Positions 42,946 through 52,626 of a stretch of DNA of 64,000 nucleotides are shown here, piece after piece. A program made the position numbers and the translations under genes. The DNA is from Leptolinea tardivitalis (GTDB lineage: Bacteria; Chloroflexota; Anaerolineae; Anaerolineales; Anaerolineaceae). The stretch spans positions 1 through 64,000 of the forward strand of contig NZ_BBYA01000014.1 in the NCBI RefSeq assembly GCF_001050275.1, given 5' to 3'. Each line of letters starts with the position of its first letter. Positions within the stretch are counted from its first letter, which is position 1. The notes below the pieces were generated by a model. It was not told where the DNA came from, did no database searches, and was given only the letters and a program-made list of their open reading frames with translations.

Positions 42946-44490
42946 ATGAAAATCAGACTCAGTCAGATCGCAAAAAATTCTGCCATTGTTGCCGCTTTTT
43001 TCTTAATCGATAAAGTTATTGGATTTCTAAGACAAATCATAATCGTAAGGCAATTTGGACTTTCAAAAGAATTGGATGCTTTTAATGTAGCCAATAATCT
43101 GCCTGACATGCTCTTCGCGCTGATTTCAGGGGGTGCCCTGGCTATGGCATTTATTCCCGTGTTGACACAGACTTTGACTCTGGAAGGGCGAGAATCAGCC
43201 TGGCGATTGTTTTCACGCATAGCCAACCTGGCTTTTATTGTGACAGCCGGTTTAGCGATTATTATCGCTTTGCTTAGCGATAAGTTGGTTATATGGCAAA
43301 TAGGGATTGCACCAGGATTTGAAAGGCCACAACAGATGTTAGTGGCTGAATTAATGCGCCTGAACCTTATTGCCACAGTGATCTTCTCAATATCAGGACT
43401 TGTATTGGCAGGTCTTCAGGCAAACCAACATTTCATCCTTCCGGCTGCCGCACCGGTACTTTACAATCTGGGACAGATATTTGGGGCTTTAGTGCTTTCT
43501 CCCACAGAGGGTTATCGGATTGGCTCAATACAATTACCGGCATTTGGGATGGGAGTATACGGTTTAGTCTATGGTGTCATAATTGGTGCTGTTTTTCATC
43601 TTCTTATTCAAGTTCCTGGTCTAATTAAATACCGATATCACTGGCAACCGGGTATTCATCTGGAAGATAAAGCTGTTCGCCAGGTGTTGACAATTCTGGG
43701 GCCCCGTCTGGTGACCATGGTATTTATTCAATTGATTTTCATTGTTCGAGACAATATCGCCAGCCGTTTATCAACAGGGTCTGTTTCTGCCCTCACCTAT
43801 GGATGGATGTTTTTTCAATTTCCGGAGACTTTTATTGGTACAGCCATTGGCACCGCCATGCTGCCAAGTCTCGCAGAGTTAGCAGCCAAAAAGGAATGGG
43901 AAGAATTTGCCAGAACAATCGAAAGAGCCGTTCAGACTTTGATTGTATTGACCTTACCTGTTGCCTTTGTACTGGGTTCCGGGTTGGGCGGAGTGATCTC
44001 AACTGCCTTTAAATTCACACCAGAGCAGACTGATCTGGTACTCTGGGTTACCCGTGGATACCTGCTAGGTTTGGCCGGACAATGTGTTCTGGAAGTTGCT
44101 GTGCGGTCTTTCTATTCCCAAAAAGATGCAATTACCCCTTTGTGGGCAGCCGGATTGAATTTAATCATTTTCCTGGGCTTGGCAGTTGGATTAACCAGTC
44201 TGTTGGGTGCGGTAGGCATCAGCCTGGCAGATTGTCTGGCTTATACAAGTGAAGCCGTCATTTTACTCTGGGTATTTAAAAAGAGAATACATCAGAATAT
44301 CAGTTTTTCTTCTTCAATACCAAGAGGATTGGCGGCAGCATTAATTGGTGGATTAGTCACAACAATTTCTTTATTATTACTTCAGGACTACACTCGACCA
44401 TTATTTGCTTCATTAATCGCTTTGGTTCTTGGTGGAGTAGCCACTCTACCGTTATTATGGAAAGAAATGAAGCAATTAACACGGTTGTGA
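42946..44490 (+). CDS. murJ: Lipid II flippase MurJ (MVF family)
   Basis: A 514-residue polytopic protein that moves lipid II across the membrane for peptidoglycan synthesis. It shows the MVF layout of 14 helices, with the N-terminal FFLIDKVIGFLRQIIIVRQFGLSKELDAFNVANNLPDML segment and the GTAIGTAMLPSLAELAA motif near the middle. Arg residues at the cavity position (GFLRQ) are present. ATG at 42946 is preferred over TTG at 42934. The gene diverges from the metal ABC operon. Confidence 0.93.
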   Translation: MKIRLSQIAKNSAIVAAFFLIDKVIGFLRQIIIVRQFGLSKELDAFNVANNLPDMLFALISGGALAMAFIPVLTQTLTLEGRESAWRLFSRIANLAFIVTAGLAIIIALLSDKLVIWQIGIAPGFERPQQMLVAELMRLNLIATVIFSISGLVLAGLQANQHFILPAAAPVLYNLGQIFGALVLSPTEGYRIGSIQLPAFGMGVYGLVYGVIIGAVFHLLIQVPGLIKYRYHWQPGIHLEDKAVRQVLTILGPRLVTMVFIQLIFIVRDNIASRLSTGSVSALTYGWMFFQFPETFIGTAIGTAMLPSLAELAAKKEWEEFARTIERAVQTLIVLTLPVAFVLGSGLGGVISTAFKFTPEQTDLVLWVTRGYLLGLAGQCVLEVAVRSFYSQKDAITPLWAAGLNLIIFLGLAVGLTSLLGAVGISLADCLAYTSEAVILLWVFKKRIHQNISFSSSIPRGLAAALIGGLVTTISLLLLQDYTRPLFASLIALVLGGVATLPLLWKEMKQLTRL

Positions 44491-44511
44491 TAAGAGGTTA
44501 TAATTTACACC

Positions 44512-45783
44512 ATGGCGAAGAAAAAAACAAATAAATTGGAAACTCCCGAAATCAATCCGGAAGATACATCACCCGTGGTAATAGATGCTTTACATGAAGG
44601 AAAGACCATGCAGGTACGCGTTGCACCGGGAACCACAAGACCAATTCGTGAAATAGATTCTAATCTTAGTGAAACCCAGGCAGTTCATCCTGTCAAATTG
44701 GATGATGAAGTAAATCTTACGCCGCCTGGTGATCCTCCTACACAGCCGCTGCCAACCGCAAAACCCAAACGTTGGAAATGGATTTTAATTGGTTTAATCC
44801 TTATCATAATCGGTGGTGGAATTGGCGGATGGATTGGATACAATGCAGCTGTTAAAGCACGACTGGCTGAACAAAAAAATAAGATAGCTGTCGTGGCTAC
44901 GACACAGTTCCAACTGGCTCTTCTTGATCAGTCACAGGGCAAGTTAGATACTGCCCGAAAACGTCTGGAATATATTGTTCAGCTAAACCCGGATTTCCCT
45001 GGAATTAAAGAGAAGCTGGCTGAAGTCATGATGGCCCAGGCAATGGTTTCAACTCCAACAGCAGTTGTGGCTGACGTTCCTACACCTGTTCCAACAAAAG
45101 ATACCCGCAATACCGAGGAATTATTCGTTCAGGCCAGACAACAGGTTGCCAATAATGAATGGAATGCGGCGATTACCACACTTGATTCTCTTCGTGATGT
45201 AGACCGAACATACAGGGCTATTCAAGTAGACGGCCTGTATTATATTTCTTTGCGTAATAGAGGAATTGCTCGAATAAACAGTGGTCTCCTGGAACAAGGG
45301 ATTTATGACATCACGATGGCTGGGCAATATGGACCTCTGGATAAAGATGCCTTATCCTACCGGCAGACGGCTGGATATTACCTGTATGGTGCAGCTGCCT
45401 GGGCTGTCGATTGGCCAAAGGTTCTGGAATTCTTTGCCCAGTTCTATGCAACAGCTCCAGGTTTGAGAGATGCTTCAGGAATGACAGCAGCGGAAAGATA
45501 CCGGATGGGATCAATCCTTTATGGTGATCAATTGATGGCCAAGGATGATCCTTGCAGCGCGGTTCAGCAATACCAGAATGCCCTGCAACTATCTGTAGAT
45601 GAAGCCACCCAGAAAAAATTAAACGAAGCCACAGGAAAATGTACTCCCCCGACGGAAGCGGTGCCACCTACTGCTCATCCTGAACCGACCAGTGAATCAC
45701 CGGTTCCTGTCGAACCAACAGTAGTACCTACTATTGGAACAACAGATGTACCAACTGAAGAGCCAACTGCGGTACCAACATGA
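44512..45783 (+). CDS. Membrane-anchored TPR protein with Pro/Thr-rich tail
   Basis: A 423-residue protein with a hydrophilic N-terminus (1-87), one membrane helix (about 88-110), and an extracellular TPR-like part (about 125-365; LLDQSQGKLDTARKRLEYIVQLNPDFPGIKEKL is the clearest repeat). A low-complexity P/T/E/V tail (about 370-423) follows. The type is frequent in Chloroflexota and may act in protein-protein contact at the envelope. AGAGG lies upstream of the ATG. It follows murJ by 21 bp. Confidence 0.75.
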   Translation: MAKKKTNKLETPEINPEDTSPVVIDALHEGKTMQVRVAPGTTRPIREIDSNLSETQAVHPVKLDDEVNLTPPGDPPTQPLPTAKPKRWKWILIGLILIIIGGGIGGWIGYNAAVKARLAEQKNKIAVVATTQFQLALLDQSQGKLDTARKRLEYIVQLNPDFPGIKEKLAEVMMAQAMVSTPTAVVADVPTPVPTKDTRNTEELFVQARQQVANNEWNAAITTLDSLRDVDRTYRAIQVDGLYYISLRNRGIARINSGLLEQGIYDITMAGQYGPLDKDALSYRQTAGYYLYGAAAWAVDWPKVLEFFAQFYATAPGLRDASGMTAAERYRMGSILYGDQLMAKDDPCSAVQQYQNALQLSVDEATQKKLNEATGKCTPPTEAVPPTAHPEPTSESPVPVEPTVVPTIGTTDVPTEEPTAVPT

Positions 45784-45851
45784 TAATTATATAGTAATTA
45801 GATAGTTGGTTTATTTCCATTTTGAATGGTTCTGGTTTCTACAGATAATCA

Positions 45852-47411
45852 TTATTGAAATGATCGTAAAATAAAAGGCTCATCGGGATAATAATGCCAG
45901 ATTAGCCTTTTTGGAAACATGGAGGCAGCCATGGCATCCATGGCAGCACCTTTGCTGAGAGAAAAAACAAAAGGTGTATCGAAATATGGATTGCTGAGCT
46001 CAGTGAGGGAAGAATAGTCTGTCCAGGATTGAGTGATGTGGACGATCACCAGAGCCGGTGTGATTCCTGGTCTGTCATTGGTGATAAAGGGCTGAAGCCT
46101 ATCTCTGTTGGCTCCATAAAGGTTATGAAAACGCGGCAGGCGCTGCGGCAGGTAGAAAAATAGAGAACAGCAAATAAGCAGCACAAATATAGTAGATATC
46201 GTTATAAAACGCCATGAAGAAATGGCTTTCCAAAATTGGCCACCATTCAGATGTGGAAGCCTGCCAAGCAGCCAGTCTATTGCGGCAGCTGAAAGTAAAA
46301 CACAGGCTGGCAGGGCTTCAAAGTAATATCGAGGTCCCAGCAGGTCGGAACCTATCCAGTAGAGTGCATATGCCGCGATAAGCGTAAACAATGTGCCGCT
46401 CATCATGAGAGCGCGCCAGTTACGATGGATAATCAGTACCAGCAATCCAAGCGGCAAGAAAACCCAGGAATAACTTAACCAGCCAAATAAATCAAACATG
46501 CCGACGTATAAAGAAGCCCGGGCGTTCAAAATCGCCATACGGGGTTGGTAACCACCTGTCTGGCGACCAATACCGGGACCAAACCCTATCGTGTCATATG
46601 GCCATACAAATGTATATGGATTTCGGAGAGGATCACCCGTTAAAACATATTGCCATAAGAAATAAACGGGTATGAAGAGCATAACAATACCGGCCATAAC
46701 ATAAAGTAAACGCTTTTGTTGATGAGATCCAGTAATCAAAAGAATAAAACCAGATAAAAGAAAGGGGACGATTACTCCCAATGCGGTTAACGGGCGGGAA
46801 AGCATTAACAAACCTAGAGAGAAACTGGAAATTACCACTAACATCCAGAAAGGTAATTTGTCATTATTCTTCGGAAAGATGTCCAGCCAACTGTTAAAAA
46901 AGACAAGTACAAGAAATAATGAAAATGTGTGGGATAGTAAAGTAGAAGAAAGTATCAAAAAGAAAGGTGAAGAAGCTAATAATAAAGCGCCAATAATGGC
47001 AGAACGAGAGGAAAGAATCTTCTGAATGAGCTGATAGATAAGCCAGATACACCAGGCCGCCAGAAATGGATTCACATAATCACGGACGTGCAAATTGATC
47101 CCAAATGAAAGCATGACCGGCCAGGGAAGTGGATATTTCCCATAGCGAAGTCCGTTGTGGTCTATGACAAATGGAACGAGAAAACAACGAGGGCAGGCGG
47201 GAGACGGTCTGAATATCTCACCTCTGGCGGCAACTTGTGCCTGCCAGACGTAGGCGAATTCATCTTCCAGGTGGGGCATTCGATCGAAAATCTGATCGCT
47301 GATCACCAATGTGCCGAAAAATACCCCAACACAGATTATTAATACAATCCCATCTTTCCAGGAGAAGTGATCATAAAAATAATGGCAAATGGATGAAAAT
47401 AATCTTCTCAT
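45852..47411 (-). CDS. GT-C-like multi-pass membrane protein
   Basis: A 519-residue protein with about 12 helices. The first large loop has MPHLEDEFAYVWQAQ, an acidic cluster typical of GT39/ArnT/PMT-type glycosyltransferases that use polyprenyl-phosphate sugars. The loop continues with PSPACPRCF, a CxxC that is unusual there. Donor and acceptor are unknown. It is the last gene of the rodZ-rimO unit, 17 bp after rimO. Confidence 0.7.
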   Translation of the reverse strand: MRRLFSSICHYFYDHFSWKDGIVLIICVGVFFGTLVISDQIFDRMPHLEDEFAYVWQAQVAARGEIFRPSPACPRCFLVPFVIDHNGLRYGKYPLPWPVMLSFGINLHVRDYVNPFLAAWCIWLIYQLIQKILSSRSAIIGALLLASSPFFLILSSTLLSHTFSLFLVLVFFNSWLDIFPKNNDKLPFWMLVVISSFSLGLLMLSRPLTALGVIVPFLLSGFILLITGSHQQKRLLYVMAGIVMLFIPVYFLWQYVLTGDPLRNPYTFVWPYDTIGFGPGIGRQTGGYQPRMAILNARASLYVGMFDLFGWLSYSWVFLPLGLLVLIIHRNWRALMMSGTLFTLIAAYALYWIGSDLLGPRYYFEALPACVLLSAAAIDWLLGRLPHLNGGQFWKAISSWRFITISTIFVLLICCSLFFYLPQRLPRFHNLYGANRDRLQPFITNDRPGITPALVIVHITQSWTDYSSLTELSNPYFDTPFVFSLSKGAAMDAMAASMFPKRLIWHYYPDEPFILRSFQ

Positions 47412-47428
47412 CCATCATATTGTAGTAA

Positions 47429-48766
47429 TTATTGAAGCGGACGGGAAACCAGGTCATATGCCATGGCACCGGTAACCTGAACATGGGAAATCTCTCCGAC
47501 AGGCAATTGGCCTTCTACGATGACAAGGCCATCTATTTCAGGGGCATCTCTATAACTGCGGCCAATGGATATCCCGTTGTCCATTCCTTCAACTAGAACA
47601 GATAGTTCTTTGCCAATAAATTCCTGGTTCTTTTCCAACGAGATACGTTCCTGCTCGGCCATTAAAATATTGAATCGTTCTTCCTTCAATTCCTGTGGAA
47701 TAGGATCACCCAACGGTTCACTGCTGGTACCTGGTTCAAATGAAAAAGTAAAGACGCCAACACGGTCAAATTTCACAGTTCGAACAAAATCCATCAAGGT
47801 ATTGAATTCATCTTCAGTTTCACCGGGATAACCAACGATGAATGTGGTTCGTAGTGCAATTTGTGGATTACCTTTACGCAGTTTTTCAATCGTACCAAAT
47901 ACCCATTCCATATTGGATGGACGTTTCATTCGTTTTAATGTTTCTGGGTGAGCATGCTGCAAGGGAATATCCAGGTATGGTAAAACAACGGCTCCTTCAG
48001 ATAGTTGGGTAATCAACCTGTCTGAGACTGCCCCGGGGTAGGCATAGAGTAAACGGATCCATGGAATATTGGGTACGTTTTTTTTCAATTGATCAAGAAG
48101 ATCAGGTAAAGCATCTTTTTTCCCCTGATCACTTCCATAATCCGTTACATCCTGGGCTATTAAATTGATCTCTTTAACGCCATTTTCCTGTAGATACTCG
48201 GCTTCTGCCAAAATGGTTGACATTGGACGGCTGACGGCTGTGCCCTTGATAAGGGGTATTGAACAAAATGCGCAGGGTCTGCGGCAACCATCTGCAATTT
48301 TCAAATATGCGCTAGGTCCCTGGACGGCCACTCGTAAAACACCCTTTTCATCTGTACCAATGGTAGGAACATCTGGAAGATGATACAAAGGAGTCTGTCG
48401 CGATGGGGTTTGATGAATTTTCTCCAATAACTCAATAATATCCATCCATCGGCGGGTTCCAAGAATTCCATCAATATTGGATATTTCATTGACAATCAGA
48501 TAGCGATCGCGCTGGGTCAGGCATCCGGCTGCAATCAGGATTTGACTGTTTTTTTTATGGGAAGAAAGCCTTTTAAGAGCATCAAGAGATTCCTGACGGG
48601 CGGCAGATATAAATCCGCATGTATTAACAAGCAATACATCAGCCTGCGATGGTTTTTCAACAGCAGAGTATCCATCACGAATAAGAAGGCTGGCCATGGA
48701 TTCGGAATCAACTGTATTCTTGGCACAGCCTAATGACTCTAAATAGAATGTCTTTTTAGATTTCAT
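47429..48766 (-). CDS. rimO: Ribosomal protein uS12 methylthiotransferase RimO
   Basis: A 445-residue radical-SAM enzyme that adds a methylthio group to an Asp of uS12. It has an N-terminal UPF0004 domain with three Cys for the auxiliary cluster (SLGCAKN, NTCGFI, AAGCLTQ), the radical-SAM motif CRRPCAFC (about 157-164) and a C-terminal TRAM domain. RimO rather than MiaB is indicated by SLGCAKNTVDSE. The ATG overlaps the stop codon of the rodZ-like gene (TGATG), and TTG one codon earlier is the alternative. Confidence 0.93.
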   Translation of the reverse strand: MKSKKTFYLESLGCAKNTVDSESMASLLIRDGYSAVEKPSQADVLLVNTCGFISAARQESLDALKRLSSHKKNSQILIAAGCLTQRDRYLIVNEISNIDGILGTRRWMDIIELLEKIHQTPSRQTPLYHLPDVPTIGTDEKGVLRVAVQGPSAYLKIADGCRRPCAFCSIPLIKGTAVSRPMSTILAEAEYLQENGVKEINLIAQDVTDYGSDQGKKDALPDLLDQLKKNVPNIPWIRLLYAYPGAVSDRLITQLSEGAVVLPYLDIPLQHAHPETLKRMKRPSNMEWVFGTIEKLRKGNPQIALRTTFIVGYPGETEDEFNTLMDFVRTVKFDRVGVFTFSFEPGTSSEPLGDPIPQELKEERFNILMAEQERISLEKNQEFIGKELSVLVEGMDNGISIGRSYRDAPEIDGLVIVEGQLPVGEISHVQVTGAMAYDLVSRPLQ

Positions 48767-50220
48767 CAAGGTATATAAGGGGTAATTGTAGGAGGAACTG
48801 AAGTAGGACTTGGCCGCAACGTTAATGTTGCCAGAGGAGTGCTGGTTGGAGCAGAGGTCACAGCTGATGTTGGGGTAGCAATGCCATCCTTTGAAAAGAT
48901 CAATCGTAACGGCTCTCCAGGAAGACCGAGGGTGCCAAGGTCCTTCTGGTTGTAATAAATTTGAAGGGAAGCGGCATCACCGCTGACAACTTCGATACGT
49001 TCATCAGAAGTAAACGGATATGCATTGCCCGGAACAGTCCGACCCAGGAAGGCGACTTTTCGACCTGTTGTTACCTGAAGGAACACTCTTTGATTGGTAA
49101 TGATATATACCTGCATGGAAGCTTTACCCAGATTGGGTACAGGGGGAGTGGGTGATTCATTCGTTTGAGGTTGATTTAAATTCGTATTTGCCGTAGGAAT
49201 TTTCCCAATGTCTTCCGGGTTACGGGCCAAAAGTGTTGGTTCTATGGTTTGAGTGCCTTTGAAAGGGGATTCGCTTGTTGGATTTTGCATTAAAACATCA
49301 GCGATGGCAGGCGGTTTTTCAACAGTTTTATTGTGAGTAGAAATGACTTTAATAGCTGACCAGGTGCCAAAAATCACTAGACCTATAATTGTCACGCTGC
49401 CCACTATAAAATCAAGAGTAATGAATCGAGTAATCCCAGTTCTTTCTTTTTTAGGAGTGCTTTTAGCCTTTTTTTCTTTTACAAGTTCAGGCTCGGGTGG
49501 AAGTAATTCAATGCGGCGCTGTTGCAGTGCCTCTGCAAATTTACTTAAAATTTGATCAGAATCAATATTCAGAAAGGTTGCATATCCATTCAATAGACCG
49601 CGGGCTTGAACCATTGATGGAATGTCATTGAAATTTCCGTTTTCCATATCAAGTAGATATCTTGCACGGATATGAGTCAATTTTTCAATTTCATCGACTG
49701 AAATATTGAGTTTTTCGCGGCAAGTTTTTAATTCACTGCCAATTTGTTGAAATAGGATACTTGACGTAATCTGGGGTTTGACAGATCGGTCAACTATTTC
49801 ATCATTGGTTTCAATCTCTGATATGGGTGCCGGAGATTCAACTGAACTGTCTCTATTATGCGATTCGATTGGTTCAGTTTTTGCAGTCAAATCAGAAACA
49901 ACTGATTCCTTTTTAAATTTGTTGAAGAAATTAATCTTTGTTTTCTTCTCTGGTTCAAAATTCTGTGGTTGAACGGGAATTGAAATTTCCGGTTTAGGGA
50001 ATAGCGAATCCAGAAGAATTTGAGTATCCAATCCCAGCCAGTCTGAATACAGGCGAATAAAGCCTTTGACCTGTGCCTGTGATGGAATCTCATCAAATTT
50101 CCCTTCTTCCAGGGCTTCAATAAAATATGAACGGATATGAATCGCCCTGGAGACATCCTCAATGGATGCTTTCCGGGCTAACCGAGCCTGTTTAAATTGT
50201 TCGCCGATGGAAGTTTGCAT
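48766..50220 (-). CDS. RodZ-like protein with two helix-turn-helix domains
   Basis: A 484-residue protein with two copies of the RodZ-type HTH (about residues 5-70 and 158-225), a membrane helix (about 269-291) and an extracellular C-terminal DUF4115-like domain (about 385-455). A Ser/Thr/Pro-rich tail ends it. RodZ links MreB to the envelope, and a single HTH is standard, so the doubled domain is unusual. In both copies the pattern is IGxxxKxxRxxxxxSIxxxxxxxxIRxxYLxxxExGxFxxIPS. ATG at 50220 is chosen; a frame from 50259 adds a non-conserved piece. It is the first gene before rimO. Confidence 0.85.
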   Translation of the reverse strand: MQTSIGEQFKQARLARKASIEDVSRAIHIRSYFIEALEEGKFDEIPSQAQVKGFIRLYSDWLGLDTQILLDSLFPKPEISIPVQPQNFEPEKKTKINFFNKFKKESVVSDLTAKTEPIESHNRDSSVESPAPISEIETNDEIVDRSVKPQITSSILFQQIGSELKTCREKLNISVDEIEKLTHIRARYLLDMENGNFNDIPSMVQARGLLNGYATFLNIDSDQILSKFAEALQQRRIELLPPEPELVKEKKAKSTPKKERTGITRFITLDFIVGSVTIIGLVIFGTWSAIKVISTHNKTVEKPPAIADVLMQNPTSESPFKGTQTIEPTLLARNPEDIGKIPTANTNLNQPQTNESPTPPVPNLGKASMQVYIITNQRVFLQVTTGRKVAFLGRTVPGNAYPFTSDERIEVVSGDAASLQIYYNQKDLGTLGLPGEPLRLIFSKDGIATPTSAVTSAPTSTPLATLTLRPSPTSVPPTITPYIP

Positions 50221-50236
50221 GAATTGAGATTCAATC

Positions 50237-50275
50237 AAAAAAACCGGCCAGCCAGTCAAAGCTGGAGCTGGCCGG
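50237..50275 (-). terminator. Terminator of the rplI gene
   Basis: CCGGCCAGC and GCTGGCCGG (50244-50252, 50267-50275) form a GC-rich stem, followed on the minus strand by TTTTTTTGATTG. Confidence 0.9.
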
Positions 50276-50304
50276 AAAATAGTAAATACAAATAATATTT
50301 TTTG

Positions 50305-50838
50305 TTATGCCGAAGTTTCAGCGGTTTCAATTTCTGCCGCTTCAACCTTTTCGGCAACAGGGGCGGCTGTAGTGGTGGGGACAGCCACAGTTTCACCTTC
50401 ACGATGAACAATGATCTTGATTTCAGGTACAAGGTCCATTGTCAGACGAATACGAGCTTTGTGTTCACCAAGAGTACGTACAGGTTGAATTTCTACGGCG
50501 CGGCGATCAATGTTTGTGCCACATTTGCTGTTGAGTGCCTCTGCAATCATTTGCGTGGTAATGGAACCATACAGTTTTCCGGTTTCTCCAGCTTTGGAGG
50601 CAAATGTCAAAACAATACCATTGATTTTTTCTGCAACACTGCCCATCTCACTGTTGAGTTCAGCACGACGAACAGATGCCTGAGCGCGAATTTTGTCAGC
50701 CTGTTTCAAAGCTCCCATAGTTGCCAGAACAGCAAAACCCTGGGGAAGCAGGAAGTTGCGGCCATAGCCATCAGCTACTTTTTTTACATCACCGGCGCGG
50801 CCAAGCTTATAAACATCTTTGATTAATAATACTTTCAT
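50305..50838 (-). CDS. rplI: 50S ribosomal protein bL9 with a C-terminal extension
   Basis: bL9 binds 23S rRNA near the L1 stalk. The N-terminal domain MKVLLIKDVYKLGRAGDVKKVADGYGRNFLLPQGFA is diagnostic. A long helix and the C-terminal domain (DRRAVEIQP, LGEHKARIRLTMDLVPEIKIIV) follow, to about residue 150. The last 25 residues (VPTTTAAPVAEKVEAAEIETAETSA) are an Ala/Glu/Thr-rich extension absent from most bL9 proteins. No rpsF, ssb or rpsR gene adjoins it. Confidence 0.97.
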   Translation of the reverse strand: MKVLLIKDVYKLGRAGDVKKVADGYGRNFLLPQGFAVLATMGALKQADKIRAQASVRRAELNSEMGSVAEKINGIVLTFASKAGETGKLYGSITTQMIAEALNSKCGTNIDRRAVEIQPVRTLGEHKARIRLTMDLVPEIKIIVHREGETVAVPTTTAAPVAEKVEAAEIETAETSA

Positions 50839-50863
50839 TCTCTAAGCCCTTTCAAAAATGATT

Positions 50864-50887
50864 AAGACCGAAGGGTACTACGGTCTT
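50864..50887 (-). terminator. Possible terminator of the PII-like gene
   Basis: AAGACCG (50864-50870) pairs with CGGTCTT (50881-50887). The minus-strand tail is AATCATTTTT, which is only moderately T-rich. It lies between the PII-like gene and rplI. Confidence 0.5.
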
Positions 50888-50929
50888 TGCAAACAAATAT
50901 TTTACCAGTTGAAAGGAGATTGGTCAAAC

Positions 50930-51292
50930 TTAATTCTTCGTAGAAGAACGCTCTATGCCATAAGCAGAAAGAACTGGTAAGACTACAAAAATACCCGAAT
51001 TTGGATTTGTAAGCAGACCTACGATATCAATAGTTGCTTTATAAACGGCATCAACTATTTCTTGAGTTTGAACGATAGAAAATAACGAACGAGAATGATT
51101 TTGAGGAGATTCAACAAGGTCTTCCAATGTAGGAATGATAGGAAAATCTTCTTGTAAGGCTCGCTTTTCCTTCATCTTTACAATTCCAATACTTGGTAAA
51201 ATCGTTACCCCCGACACACCAGCTTTTTGCCATGCATCCAAAATTTGGTCCAATTTATCCGTATCCTGTAAAACAAAAAGAATGAAAAACAT
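50930..51292 (-). CDS. PII-like small protein paired with a cation antiporter
   Basis: A 120-residue protein with a start (MFFILFVLQDTDKLDQILDAWQKAGVSGVTIL) that matches the ferredoxin-like fold of PII/CutA-type regulators. The T-loop uridylylation Tyr of GlnB is not obvious. The ATG overlaps the stop of the antiporter by one base (TAATG), so production of the two is coupled. A role as a nucleotide- or ligand-sensing controller of the antiporter is an inference by analogy to PII-like proteins next to transporters (SbtB, for example). Confidence 0.65.
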   Translation of the reverse strand: MFFILFVLQDTDKLDQILDAWQKAGVSGVTILPSIGIVKMKEKRALQEDFPIIPTLEDLVESPQNHSRSLFSIVQTQEIVDAVYKATIDIVGLLTNPNSGIFVVLPVLSAYGIERSSTKN

Positions 51293-52542
51293 TATTCAAC
51301 CTCCTCGGATTTTACGGGTTCAATTGTGGATGCTTTTTTATCTTTAATAATAAAAAAAACTGGTGGATTTGTAAAACTCTTTTTTAGTAGGATGGGTGTA
51401 ATAAGAGTTGATATCAAAACTATTATCACAATATCTGTTAGAACGGCGGAAGTAATAAGACCTGAATTCGCACCGATACTGGCCACAATCAATCCTACTT
51501 CACCTCTTGAAATCATTCCATTACCAAGTTGATAGGATTCTTGCCATGATAATCCCCCGATTTTGGCACCGAGACCGGAGCCTAAAATCTTGCTGATGAC
51601 TGCAACAAGTAACATTACGATAAGGAAACCGAGTGATTCGAGTGAGAATAATCGAAGGTTTGTTTTCAGACCTATGCTAACAAAGAAAATCGGAACGAAA
51701 AATCCGTAAGCCAGGTTTTGTATGCCAGCTGATACTTGATCTTTTTCTATTGTGCGTGAGAAGAAAAGACCGGCAAAAAAGGTACCAGTGATTGCTGCCA
51801 TATTGCCAATTAATTCTGCCGATAAACCATAGATGAAGACCATAACCAGCGTAAAAGTGAGCATTCCCTGACTAGAAGATGTTGCAGAAACACGCTTAAC
51901 TAATTTGGGAAGGATGAAATAACCAAAGGCACCAGCTAGAGAAAAGAAAATGACCATTCGAAGGATGAGAAGGAAAACACTTGCAGCACTAAATACACCT
52001 TCAATGGAAGCGACAAAGATGGATAACAATAAAATAACAAAAATATCGTCATAAACTGCCGCACCGAGCAAGCCAAAGCCAACACGTGTCTTTAAATATC
52101 CTAATTCCATTAATGTCTGAGCAGAAATTGAGACACTGGTTGCTGCCAGTGTAAGGCCGACAAATAATGCAATCTTGAATTCCATACCAAGCAGTATGCC
52201 GCCCAAAAAACCAAGAAGAATCGGAAATATGACCCCCAGTGAACCTGAAAACATAGCTACACGTGAACTGCGGGCCAATTCACGCAAGTGAAGCTCAATT
52301 CCAGCCAGAAACATCAGAAGCAGCACACCTATTTCTGCCATTTCATCAATAGTATCGATTAGATGCATATCAGAAATAAATGGCAGGTTGATAAGATTTA
52401 CCAGCGATGGCCCTAAAATAATCCCTATGAGCAATTCACCAAAAACAGATGGCTGGCCAAACTTAACACTAACATGACCGGCGATTTTTGCTGCTGAAAG
52501 AATAATTATTAATGCTGTGAGTAATTGGAGAAAATTTGTCAT
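51292..52542 (-). CDS. Cation:proton antiporter, CPA2/KefB type membrane domain
   Basis: A 416-residue antiporter with about 12 helices. The family segments KFGQPSVFGELLIGIILGP (about 28-46) and the ion-binding region LGLLGAAVYDDIFVILLLSIF (about 155-175, with the Asp-Asp pair) are present. There is no TrkA-N domain at the C-terminus, in contrast to KefB/KefC, so gating may be done by the separate PII-like protein. K or Na specificity cannot be told. No clear Shine-Dalgarno precedes the ATG. Confidence 0.88.
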   Translation of the reverse strand: MTNFLQLLTALIIILSAAKIAGHVSVKFGQPSVFGELLIGIILGPSLVNLINLPFISDMHLIDTIDEMAEIGVLLLMFLAGIELHLRELARSSRVAMFSGSLGVIFPILLGFLGGILLGMEFKIALFVGLTLAATSVSISAQTLMELGYLKTRVGFGLLGAAVYDDIFVILLLSIFVASIEGVFSAASVFLLILRMVIFFSLAGAFGYFILPKLVKRVSATSSSQGMLTFTLVMVFIYGLSAELIGNMAAITGTFFAGLFFSRTIEKDQVSAGIQNLAYGFFVPIFFVSIGLKTNLRLFSLESLGFLIVMLLVAVISKILGSGLGAKIGGLSWQESYQLGNGMISRGEVGLIVASIGANSGLITSAVLTDIVIIVLISTLITPILLKKSFTNPPVFFIIKDKKASTIEPVKSEEVE

Positions 52543-52626
52543 AGTGAATTTATTTTATCAAAATAAACTTCAATATGCTATTCACTGTATACTTAATTAT
52601 CAAATTCCAAATTTCTCGAGGCGACG

